Made by a program: the position numbers and the translations under genes. Positions 25,214 through 34,294 of a DNA stretch of 64,000 nt are shown here, piece after piece. Origin of the DNA: Microvirga sp052114605. GTDB lineage: Bacteria > Pseudomonadota > Alphaproteobacteria > Rhizobiales > Beijerinckiaceae. The first letter of the stretch is position 1. Each line of letters opens with the position of its first letter. Location of the stretch: contig NZ_JBFRFB010000002.1 in the NCBI RefSeq assembly GCF_052114605.1, forward strand, positions 1-64,000, given 5' to 3'. The notes beneath the pieces were generated by a model. The model did no database searches. It saw only the letters and a program-made list of their open reading frames with translations, and was not told the origin of the DNA.

Positions 25214-25304
25214 CCGTCATCACCGGCCTTGTGCCGGTGATCCCGATGGTTTGAGGCGTGGCGCTTTTCGCATCGGGATGGCCGGGACAAGCCCGGCCAT
25301 GACG
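25214..25304. repeat. Cloverleaf-like intergenic palindrome
   Basis: Two hairpins, ATCACCGGC/GCCGGTGAT (25219-25241) and ATGGCCGGG/CCCGGCCAT (25278-25300), lie within a larger inverted repeat (CGTCAT..ATCCCGATG pairing with CATCGGGAT..ATGACG). The same sequence type recurs at 26504-26710, so it is a dispersed family. It lies between the oxygenase-like gene and ada. Confidence 0.85.
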
Positions 25305-25377
25305 GAAAAGGAAATGCACGCCTCCCAAAATCAACGCCTCGTTTCCGGCGGCAGGGCCTTGCGGGATGGGCTATAAA

Positions 25378-26472
25378 ATGCCCATGACCCGTGATGACGA
25401 CACCCTCTATGCAGCTCTCCTCGCCCGCGATCCTTCTTATGAAGGCTTCGCTTATGTGGGCGTGAAGACGACCGGCATTTTCTGCCGCCTCACCTGCCCC
25501 GCCCGCAAGCCCAAGCGCGATAACGTGGTTTTCTTCGGGAATTGCGAGGATCCACAAGGCGCAGGCTTCCGCCCTTGCCTGCGGTGCAAACCCTTGGGCC
25601 GGCAACGGCCGGTGAGCGGCGCACTGGAAACCTTGCGTGAAAAGATCAAGGCCGAGCCGGACCGGCGCTGGAGCGCCGAAGACCTGAAAAGCCTCGGCTA
25701 CGACCCGTCCACCGTCCGCCGCGCCTTTCAGCGTGAATACGGCGTGACCTTCGCGCAATATGCCCGGTCGCAACGCCTAGGGGTGGCCGTCAACCGCTTG
25801 AAGGAGGGAGGCTCCGTGATGGATGCGCAGCTGGATGCCGGATACGAATCCGGAAGCGGCTTTCGCGACGCGATCACCAAGCTCGTCGGCGATGCCCCCG
25901 CGAAGGCCACGGGACGCGCGATCCTGACCGCGCAATGGCTCGACACGCCCATCGGCGCGATGCTTGCCATCGTGGACGATGTGGGTGTGCAACTTCTCGA
26001 ATTCGTGGACCGCACGGCGCTCCCAACCGAGATCAACCGCCTGCGCAATCGCGTCGGTCCGATCTGCTTCGGCAATAGCCCTGTGCTCGAAGAGCTTGCT
26101 CGACAGGTTGCGCGCTACTTCTCTGGCCAGTTCACCGATTTCGACATTTCGGTGGTGCAGAGAGGCAGCGCCTTCGAGGCAAGCGTATGGACGGCACTGC
26201 GGCAGATCCCGATGGGCAGCACGCGCAGCTATGGCGAGATCGCCCGCTTCATCGAGCGGCCTGAGGCGCCGCGCGCCGTGGCGCGGGCGAACGGGGCCAA
26301 TCAGGTGGCGATCATCGTGCCCTGCCACCGGGTGATCGGCGCCGACGGAGCCTTGACCGGCTATGGCGGAAAGATCTGGCGCAAGAAGTGGCTGCTGGAG
26401 CATGAACGGCGCATGGCCGATCAGATTGTCAAAGCTTCACAGCATTCAGCGCAGCCGACATTCGCGCTTTAG
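25378..26472 (+). CDS. ada: Ada: methylphosphotriester/O6-methylguanine DNA methyltransferase and AraC-type activator
   Basis: About 364 residues. The N-terminal Ada zinc domain has its four cysteines in GIFCRLTCPARKP and GFRPCLRCKP, the first being the methyl acceptor from phosphotriesters. An AraC helix-turn-helix follows (LKSLGYDPSTVRRAFQREYGVTFAQYARSQRLG). The C-terminal OGT domain has the active-site motif IIVPCHRVIG and YGGKIWRKKWLLEHE. It repairs alkylated DNA and, once methylated, activates its own regulon. Starts at 25366, 25378 and 25384 are all possible; 25378 has GGGATGGG upstream. No alkB or alkA is adjacent. Confidence 0.92.
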   Translation: MPMTRDDDTLYAALLARDPSYEGFAYVGVKTTGIFCRLTCPARKPKRDNVVFFGNCEDPQGAGFRPCLRCKPLGRQRPVSGALETLREKIKAEPDRRWSAEDLKSLGYDPSTVRRAFQREYGVTFAQYARSQRLGVAVNRLKEGGSVMDAQLDAGYESGSGFRDAITKLVGDAPAKATGRAILTAQWLDTPIGAMLAIVDDVGVQLLEFVDRTALPTEINRLRNRVGPICFGNSPVLEELARQVARYFSGQFTDFDISVVQRGSAFEASVWTALRQIPMGSTRSYGEIARFIERPEAPRAVARANGANQVAIIVPCHRVIGADGALTGYGGKIWRKKWLLEHERRMADQIVKASQHSAQPTFAL

Positions 26473-26503
26473 GATTTTCTCTGTCGCCAATACCACCCGC
26501 TCA

Positions 26504-26710
26504 CGTCATCACCGGCCTTGTGCCGGTGATCCACGCCTTCACTTCCTACCCACCAACCTCATCCTGAGGAGCAGCAAAGCTGCGTCTCGAAGGATCGTCC
26601 AGCCATCTCTGGACACGCCCTCGTCCTTCGAGACGGATTGCTGACGCAATCCCCTCAGGATGAGGGCTATGGGGAAGGCGTGGATGGCCGGGACAAGGCC
26701 GGCCATGACG
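26504..26710. repeat. Outer palindromic element, copy of the 25214 family
   Basis: The left arm GTCATCACCGGCCTTGTGCC with GGTGATCCACGCC (26505-26537) is inverted at GGCGTGGATGGCCGGGACAA with GGCCGGCCATGAC (26677-26709). Each arm is itself a hairpin. The space between the arms is filled by a different palindrome at 26557-26666. It occupies the gap between ada and the convergent MFS gene. Confidence 0.85.
26557..26666. repeat. Inner palindromic element nested in the 26504 repeat
   Basis: CCTCATCCTGAGG at 26557-26569 is inverted at CCTCAGGATGAGG (26653-26665), and CGTCTCGAAGGA at 26583-26594 at TCCTTCGAGACG (26624-26635). Small hairpins CAGCAAAGCTG and GATTGCTGACGCAATC lie in the arms. This type of CATCCTGAGG/CTTCGAGACG repeat is widespread in Rhizobiales intergenic DNA. 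Confidence 0.85.
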
Positions 26711-26741
26711 AGGTGGAAATGGGACAGTCGTGCTCGCTAGA

Positions 26742-27962
26742 TCAGGCCCGCGCCCTTTCGATCCTCGGCAGGAAGTATGTCAGCAGGCCGATGGCGGGCA
26801 GGAACGACACGACCTTGTAGACCGTCTCGATGCTCGTCATGTCGGCGAGCTGCCCGAGCACTGCGGCACCGAGGCCGCCCATGCCGAAGGACAGGCCGAA
26901 GAACAGGCCCGCGATCATGCCCACGCGGCCCGGCACCAGCTCCGTCGCATAGACGAGGATGGCGGAGAAGGCGGAGGCGAGAACGAGACCGATGATGATG
27001 CTCAGCACCGAGGTCCAGAACAAGTTGGCATAGGGCAGCATCAGCGTGAACGGCAGCACGCCGAGGATCGATATCCAGATCACGTAGCGCCGCCCGATCC
27101 GGTCCCCGATGGGACCGCCGATGACGGTGCCCGCCGCCACCGCGCCGAGGAAGGCAAAGAGATAGAGCTGCGAGTCCTGCACCGACACCTGGAACTTCGC
27201 CATCAGGTAGAAGGTGAAGTAGCTCGTCATGCTCGCCATGTAGAAGTTCTTCGAGAAGACCAGCACCATCAGGATCGCGATGGAGATGGCGACGCGCTTC
27301 CTTGTCAGATTCGACACGGCAGCGGCGGCACGGGGCTTCGTCCTGAGGTCGACCAGCTTCGCGTTATACCAGCCGCCGACATTGAACAGGATGACCATGG
27401 CCAGCAGCGCGACCACGGAGAACCAGGCGATGCTGGTCTGACCGAATGGCACAACGATGAAGGCCGCGAGCAGAGGCCCGAGCGCCGAGCCCGCATTGCC
27501 GCCCACCTGGAACACCGATTGCGCGAGGCCATGCCGCCCGCCGGACGCCATGCGGGCGACGCGGGAGGATTCAGGATGGAAGACGGATGAGCCCATGCCG
27601 ACGAGCGCAGCACCGAGGAGAAGCATGGGATAGGAATGGGCCTGCGAGAGCGTCAGCAATCCGATCAGGGTGAAGCCCATGCCGATGACGAGCGAATAAG
27701 GCTGCGGCTTCCTGTCGGTATAGATCCCGACAAGAGGCTGGAGCAGCGAGGCCGTACACTGGAAGGTGAGCGTGAGCAGGCCGATCTGGCCGAAGTCCAG
27801 GCGGTAATTCTCTTTGAGGATCGGATAGATCGCCGGAAGCAGGGACTGGATCAGGTCGTTCAGGAGATGGGAGATGCTGATCGCCGCGAGGATCGATACG
27901 GCCACTCCCTCCACCTTCGGCTGAACGGGAGCGGCGGTGAAAGCGGGCGATTTGGTATCCAT
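26742..27962 (-). CDS. fsr: MFS transporter, fosmidomycin-resistance (Fsr) type
   Basis: 406 residues with about 12 membrane segments. The N-terminus matches Fsr-like exporters: SISHLLNDLIQSLLPAIYPILKENYRLDFGQIGLLTL, then LVGIYTDRKPQPYSL and FHPESSRVARMASGGRHGLAQSVFQVGGN. The C-half shows GPIGDRIGRRYVI. Inner-membrane proton-driven efflux; the natural substrate is unknown and the drug name comes only from the E. coli homologue. ATG at 27962. No regulator is adjacent, and the convergent ada gene is separated by repeats. Confidence 0.85.
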   Translation of the reverse strand: MDTKSPAFTAAPVQPKVEGVAVSILAAISISHLLNDLIQSLLPAIYPILKENYRLDFGQIGLLTLTFQCTASLLQPLVGIYTDRKPQPYSLVIGMGFTLIGLLTLSQAHSYPMLLLGAALVGMGSSVFHPESSRVARMASGGRHGLAQSVFQVGGNAGSALGPLLAAFIVVPFGQTSIAWFSVVALLAMVILFNVGGWYNAKLVDLRTKPRAAAAVSNLTRKRVAISIAILMVLVFSKNFYMASMTSYFTFYLMAKFQVSVQDSQLYLFAFLGAVAAGTVIGGPIGDRIGRRYVIWISILGVLPFTLMLPYANLFWTSVLSIIIGLVLASAFSAILVYATELVPGRVGMIAGLFFGLSFGMGGLGAAVLGQLADMTSIETVYKVVSFLPAIGLLTYFLPRIERARA

Positions 27963-28100
27963 TGCGGCGTTCTTCTGATCCAGGGGCAGAGCCTTAAGAC
28001 AAAAGCCCCATGTTTGGCGTTTCTTAGCTGCCTATAATGCAGATTGCCTCATGAAGCGCCATGTTATCCTGCAAGGCAGGGTTGCCGCCCAAGCACACCC

Positions 28101-28574
28101 CTACTTCTTTTCCTCCCATTCATAGACCTCCTCGGGGCCATCGGCGTAGGGAGCGACCTCTTCCTCCACTTCGCGGAAGATGATCTTGACCTGGGGGATC
28201 ACGTTCTCGTCGTTCTGCTGGATGCGCTCGAAGCGCAGCACGTCGTAATAGGCGCAGCGCGAGCGACCTGGATAGGAACGGCAGACCGAGGGACGTCCGT
28301 GATAGATCGTGCAGCCGCGGGTCTTCTGGTCAAGGAACATGCAGGTGCGCTCGAAGATCACGTCCTTGACGCGCTTGAGCACGCGCTCGCCTTCGAAATC
28401 GGTCGTGTAGCGACGCTTGGCCTCATCAATGGATACGCCGAAGAACTTGGCCAGCCGCGTGATGTCGCGTTTCGTCACCACCACGCGCTCATAAATCGAA
28501 CAGCAGAAGGCCGGGCACTTGTTGCAATCGAAATAGACGCGGGGCTGGTCGTCCTTGATCACCCGTTCGGACAT
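28101..28574 (-). CDS. YkgJ-family cysteine cluster protein
   Basis: 157 residues. The family's N-terminal cluster is DCNKCPAFCCSIYERV, followed by further cysteines in ERTCMFLDQKTRGCTIYHGRPSVCRSYP and RSRCAYYDVL, giving the Cys-rich zinc- or iron-sulfur-binding pattern of the UPF0153/YkgJ family (PF03692). Its biochemical role is not established. The acidic C-terminus ends EEVYEWEEKK. It stands alone, with about 140 bases to the upstream MFS gene start and a divergent CAP-RTX gene on the other side. Confidence 0.87.
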   Translation of the reverse strand: MSERVIKDDQPRVYFDCNKCPAFCCSIYERVVVTKRDITRLAKFFGVSIDEAKRRYTTDFEGERVLKRVKDVIFERTCMFLDQKTRGCTIYHGRPSVCRSYPGRSRCAYYDVLRFERIQQNDENVIPQVKIIFREVEEEVAPYADGPEEVYEWEEKK

Positions 28575-28810
28575 GAAGGCTCCTGTTGCGGACCAGGCCG
28601 GGAGAATGGTCGGACAAACATATCTATAGGAGTACGCCGCTCAATCCAGCGCCTTCCCTCACTCATTCACAAGCGTAACTTCAGTGGCTTCATGCTGCGT
28701 CCCTGCGCCGCGCCCCGGTCAAGCTTGCAACGCCCCCGGCGTCACAAGTTCCGCTCATTCGCCCTCTAGTTCCGGTTGCAAGAAAAATCACGGAACAAGG
28801 GGTCCTCTTC

Positions 28811-29986
28811 ATGGCACAGGCAACGGCTTATGAGCAGCTCATGCTCGAACTGGTGAACGCAGCGCGCGCCAAAACCGGCGCACAGCCGCTCACCTTTAAC
28901 GGCAACCTCAACGCCTCCGCCGATTCTCATAGCCAGTGGATGATCGACGTGGACGTCTTCTCCCATACGGGTGTGAACGGTTCCGCGCCGACGCAGCGCA
29001 TGGAGAGCGCTGCTTATGCCTTCACCGGCTCGTGGGGCTCTGCCGAAAACATCGCCTGGGCCAGCACGCGCGTGCCGAACGGCTTTCAGGATGAGGTGCG
29101 ATTGCTGCACACCAACCTCATGAACAGCCCGGGCCACAAGGCCAACATTCTCAACGGCGATTTCCGTGAGATTGGCATCGGCTTCAAGGTCGGTCCCTAT
29201 CAGGGCTGGGAAGGCGCCTTCGCGACGCAGAACTTCGCGCTCTCCGGCGGCAAGGTGTTTCTCACCGGCGTCACGATGGACGATAAGGACGGCGACCGCG
29301 CCTACGATATCGGCGAAGCGCTAGGCGGCCTGACTGTCAGTGCGGTCAGCTCCACCGGCGCGCGCTTCACCACGAAGTCGGGAGGAGCGGGCGGCTACAG
29401 CCTCGCGCTCGATCCCGGCTCATACAAGGTGACCTTCTCCGGCGGCGGTTATGCCTCCGTCACCAAGGAGGTGACCATCGGCACCAAGAACGTGAAGCTC
29501 GATCTCATCGATCCGGCGAAGGCTGCGCCGGTGAAGGTCCTCGTGGGCGATGCGCTCGCCAATGTGCTCAACGGCACGGGCGGAGCGGACCGGATCCACG
29601 GAAAGGCCGGGCACGACAAGATCCATGGGAAGGGCGGCAACGACACTCTCATCGGTGATGCCGGCAATGACTGGCTTTACGGCGAGAGCGGCCGCGACAC
29701 GCTCATCGGCGGCGCGGGCAACGATGTGCTTACCGGCGGCTCGCATGCGGACAGCTTCCGCTTCACCGGCAAGTGGGGCCGCGACAAAATTCGCGACTTC
29801 CAGGACGGTATCGACCGCATCGACCTGCGCGGCAACGGCCTGAGCTTCGACAAGCTGTCGATCGCCACGGGTAACGCCGACACGGACCGCATCGCCGACG
29901 ACGTGATCATCAAGGCGAACGGACAATCGATTGCGCTGCTGAACGTAAAGGCCGCGCTCATCGGCGCTTCGGATTTTCTGTTCTAA
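28811..29986 (+). CDS. Secreted CAP-domain protein with RTX calcium-binding repeats
   Basis: 391 residues in three parts. A CAP/SCP domain (1-150) has LMLELVNAARAKTG, HSQWMIDVDVFSHTG and the usual NSPGHKANILNGDFREIGIGF. A small beta domain (about 155-235) resembles a carboxypeptidase regulatory-like fold. The RTX block (about 250-320) contains GKAGHDKIHGKGGNDTLIG and GGAGNDVLTGG nonapeptides, followed by a C-terminal secretion-type region DSFRFTGKWGRDKIRDFQDG. There is no Sec signal, as expected for type I export. It is likely an extracellular protein folding on calcium outside the cell. No type I exporter genes are nearby. AAGGGG lies 12 bases before the ATG. Confidence 0.88.
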   Translation: MAQATAYEQLMLELVNAARAKTGAQPLTFNGNLNASADSHSQWMIDVDVFSHTGVNGSAPTQRMESAAYAFTGSWGSAENIAWASTRVPNGFQDEVRLLHTNLMNSPGHKANILNGDFREIGIGFKVGPYQGWEGAFATQNFALSGGKVFLTGVTMDDKDGDRAYDIGEALGGLTVSAVSSTGARFTTKSGGAGGYSLALDPGSYKVTFSGGGYASVTKEVTIGTKNVKLDLIDPAKAAPVKVLVGDALANVLNGTGGADRIHGKAGHDKIHGKGGNDTLIGDAGNDWLYGESGRDTLIGGAGNDVLTGGSHADSFRFTGKWGRDKIRDFQDGIDRIDLRGNGLSFDKLSIATGNADTDRIADDVIIKANGQSIALLNVKAALIGASDFLF

Positions 29987-29998
29987 GCTGCCGCGCTT

Positions 29999-30029
29999 CA
30001 TCCCTCCCTCCTTCTGGCAGGGAGGGATG
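29999..30029. terminator. Stem-loop between convergent genes
   Basis: CATCCCTCCCT (29999-30009) pairs perfectly with AGGGAGGGATG (30019-30029) around a 9-base loop. There is no U-tract on either side, so it may be a transcript-stabilising or repeat-type palindrome rather than an intrinsic terminator. It separates the CAP-RTX gene from the first DUF1801 gene. Confidence 0.55.
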
Positions 30030-30048
30030 TATGAACCCGACCCTGGCG

Positions 30049-30477
30049 TCAGGAGCCGGAAGTTTTCCGCTTCGATGCATTCAACGCCACAGCCGCACGA
30101 ATAAGCGCCTTCAGCGCCTCTTCATCGATCGTGTCGCCTTCGCGAAGATCGATGGCGCGTCTGGTGTTGCCCTCCAGGCTGGCGTTGAAGAGGCTGGATG
30201 GATCCTCCAGCGAAGCGCCCTTGGCGAAGGTCATCTTCACGACGGACTTGTAGGTCTCGCCCGTGCAGATGATACCGGCATGCTCCCACACGGGAACGCC
30301 TCGCCACTTCCATTCCTCGACCACGTCGGGAACGGCCTGCTTGATGAGAGCGCGGACACGGGCAAGCGCCTCGCCGCGCCAGTCGCCCAGCTCCTCGATC
30401 TTCGCATCGATCAGCTCAGACGGCGAAAGCTCGCCGATGACGCTCGAACCGGGCTTGTCTTTCTTCACGATTGCCAT
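30049..30477 (-). CDS. DUF1801 (YdhG/YjbR-like) domain protein
   Basis: 142 residues. The DUF1801 core is visible as RVRALIKQAVPDVVEEWKWRGVPVWEHAGIICTGETYKSVVKMTFAKGA followed by LFNASLEGNTRRAIDLREGD. The fold is related to YdhG; function unknown. It lies one base after the stop of the second DUF1801 gene and probably is co-transcribed with it. The C-terminus is basic (ASKRKTSGS). Confidence 0.82.
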   Translation of the reverse strand: MAIVKKDKPGSSVIGELSPSELIDAKIEELGDWRGEALARVRALIKQAVPDVVEEWKWRGVPVWEHAGIICTGETYKSVVKMTFAKGASLEDPSSLFNASLEGNTRRAIDLREGDTIDEEALKALIRAAVALNASKRKTSGS

Positions 30478-30478
30478 C

Positions 30479-30943
30479 TCACATTTTCTCTCCGGGCAAT
30501 TGGCTGGCCTGTTTCACCCAATCGACGAACCGGGCTTCATCGAGCCGATCGTTCTCATGAATATCGAGATATCGCACCTCCTTCTGCTTGGACATGCCAG
30601 GAGGAACAGGTGTCAGCGATGTGCCGCGAAAGAAGACTATCTTTACGTATTTCGTGAAGCAATGGAAGCTGAGGAACCACCCCTCGCCTTCGACGCCGTA
30701 GAATGGCGAGTTCCATTTGACCGCCTTGCTTACTCCGGGAATTGCGTTCTCGATGAGCGCATCGATGCGGCGCCCAAGATCGCTTTTCCAACTGGGCATC
30801 GCGGCGATATAGGCCTGCACCGGCGCATCGCCGTAGCCCTTCGCTATCTGAGGATTTCCGCCCGAGAGAAGAACGGGTTGCGCGGAAGGCGCCGCAGTAT
30901 TCGCCTTCTTCGCAGTCGTTCGTTTGTGTGCAGCGTCGGTCAT
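30479..30943 (-). CDS. DUF1801 domain protein (paralogue)
   Basis: 154 residues. A Lys/Ala-rich tail (TTAKKANTAAPSAQ) precedes the DUF1801 domain: PSWKSDLGRRIDALIENAIPGVSKAVKWNSPFYGVEGEGWFLSFHCFTKYVKIVFFRG and the end RYLDIHENDRLDEARFVDWVKQA. Diverged from the downstream copy, so an old duplication. The Ala/Lys tail resembles those of proteins associated with nucleic acids, but no function is established. Only 4 bases separate its start from the stop of the LrgB gene upstream, so the four genes may share a transcript. Confidence 0.82.
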   Translation of the reverse strand: MTDAAHKRTTAKKANTAAPSAQPVLLSGGNPQIAKGYGDAPVQAYIAAMPSWKSDLGRRIDALIENAIPGVSKAVKWNSPFYGVEGEGWFLSFHCFTKYVKIVFFRGTSLTPVPPGMSKQKEVRYLDIHENDRLDEARFVDWVKQASQLPGEKM

Positions 30944-30947
30944 TGTC

Positions 30948-31670
30948 TCAATCCAGCAGCCACGCCAGCACTAGCGGCAGAAGCAGCGCGGTGACGAGCG
31001 CGTTGAGGCCCATGGCGATGCCGGCGAATGTGCCGGCGAGCGAATTCACCTGAAATGCCCGCGCCGTGCCGATGCCGTGCGAGGCGAGCCCCACGGCGAA
31101 TCCACGGGCGCGCCAATCCTTCATGCGCAATGCATTCATCAGCGGCGTCACCATGATGGAACCGACAACGCCCGTGAACATGATAAGGATCGCCGTCAAT
31201 GCGGGGGCCCCGCCCAACGCCTCAGTGATGCCCATGCCCACCGGCGCGGTGACGGATTTCGGCGCGAGCGAGATGAGGAGGTTTTTCGGAATGCCGAAGA
31301 GCTGCGCGACCGCGACTGCCGATACGATGGCCGTGACCGAACCGACGACAAGCGCCACCATCATCGGCACGATGGCGCGCATCACGATGCGGCGGTTCTC
31401 ATAGAGCGGGATAGCGAGCGCGACTGTCGCGGGTCCGAGCAGGAAATGGACGAATTTCGCGCCCTCGAAATAGACCGGATAGGGCGTGGCGGTCGCCCAC
31501 AATACGAGCGCCACCGTCACCACGGACAGGAGCACCGGATTGAACAGGGGATTGCGGCTGAACGCTTGCGAGATCCGATCCGCGATCAAATAAGCGATCA
31601 GCGTCACCACGAGCCAGAGCAGCGGCGTCTGCGAGAGATAGACCCAGAGGGAAAAGGTCTGATCAGTCAC
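30948..31670 (-). CDS. lrgB: LrgB/CidB-family membrane protein
   Basis: 240 residues with about seven membrane segments. Family features: YPVYFEGAKFVHFLLGPATVALAIPLYENR, LLISLAPKSVTAPVGMGITEALGG and the end region GFAVGLASHGIGTARAFQVNSLAGTFAGIAMGLNA. LrgB acts with LrgA in control of murein hydrolase activity, holin-like lysis or organic-acid (pyruvate, glycolate) export in various bacteria. The start overlaps the LrgA gene by 8 bases, implying coupled translation. Confidence 0.9.
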   Translation of the reverse strand: MTDQTFSLWVYLSQTPLLWLVVTLIAYLIADRISQAFSRNPLFNPVLLSVVTVALVLWATATPYPVYFEGAKFVHFLLGPATVALAIPLYENRRIVMRAIVPMMVALVVGSVTAIVSAVAVAQLFGIPKNLLISLAPKSVTAPVGMGITEALGGAPALTAILIMFTGVVGSIMVTPLMNALRMKDWRARGFAVGLASHGIGTARAFQVNSLAGTFAGIAMGLNALVTALLLPLVLAWLLD

Positions 31671-32064
31671 GCCTCTCGCCCTCCTCCGCCGTTTCCATGG
31701 ACGAGCCGCTGAGGCGCGACACGAGCACGAAGGTGACGACCGTCACGACGAGCGTGACGAAGGTGGACGCGATCACCGCTACGCCAAGCCCGACGCCGTA
31801 ATCGGCCAGCACGTCGAGCCGCTGCACCACGCCGACGCTCGCGGGGATGAACAGAAGCGAGAGATGCGAAAGAAGCCCCTTCCCCGTCGAGTCCAGTGCC
31901 CTGCCGAATTCCGGCACCCAAATCCTGATGCGATCACGCATGCTCAAAAGCACGAGCAGGAGGATCATGCCGAGCACGGGACCGGGCACGAGCCAGCCGA
32001 ACCCGCGGGCGATGACTTCGCCGAGGAGCTGGCAGAGAAGGATGATGGTGAGGCTGACGATCAT
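31663..32064 (-). CDS. lrgA: LrgA/CidA-family membrane protein
   Basis: 133 residues with about four membrane segments: IVSLTIILLCQLLGEVIA, the family motif PVLGMILLLVLLSM, SHLSLLFIPASVGVVQRLDVL, and VVIASTFVTLVVTVVTFVLV-type helix (seen as VAVIASTFVTLVVTVVTF). Forms the presumed channel partner of LrgB. No LytTR or LysR regulator is adjacent, unlike classical lrgAB or cidAB loci. It is separated from rpoD by the rpoD terminator at 32079-32106. Confidence 0.88.
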   Translation of the reverse strand: MIVSLTIILLCQLLGEVIARGFGWLVPGPVLGMILLLVLLSMRDRIRIWVPEFGRALDSTGKGLLSHLSLLFIPASVGVVQRLDVLADYGVGLGVAVIASTFVTLVVTVVTFVLVSRLSGSSMETAEEGERRD

Positions 32065-32078
32065 GATGACGGAGGATA

Positions 32079-32106
32079 CGAAAAAGGCGGGCTCGATGCC
32101 CGCCTT
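32079..32106 (-). terminator. Intrinsic terminator of rpoD
   Basis: On the minus strand AAGGCGGGC-ATCGA-GCCCGCCTT (32106 to 32084) is followed by TTT, giving a 9-bp stem and a run of U residues just after the rpoD stop codon. Confidence 0.88.
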
Positions 32107-32116
32107 ATGTTGTTGC

Positions 32117-34114
<1,998 letters not shown>

Positions 34115-34294
34115 GCTTCGTTCTACTCCGGCGCCCTGCCGGTCCCCTTAAGCTAGGCGCCCAATGCGCGACAGGGTGGCGAGACTCAATGAGCCTACCA
34201 CCCGGAAATCAGTCCCAACCATAAAACAGCAAGTCGCTTGACTAACCGTTAACCATCTCACCCGCACCGCCTGCGCCATGCCGCGCTCTGACCT

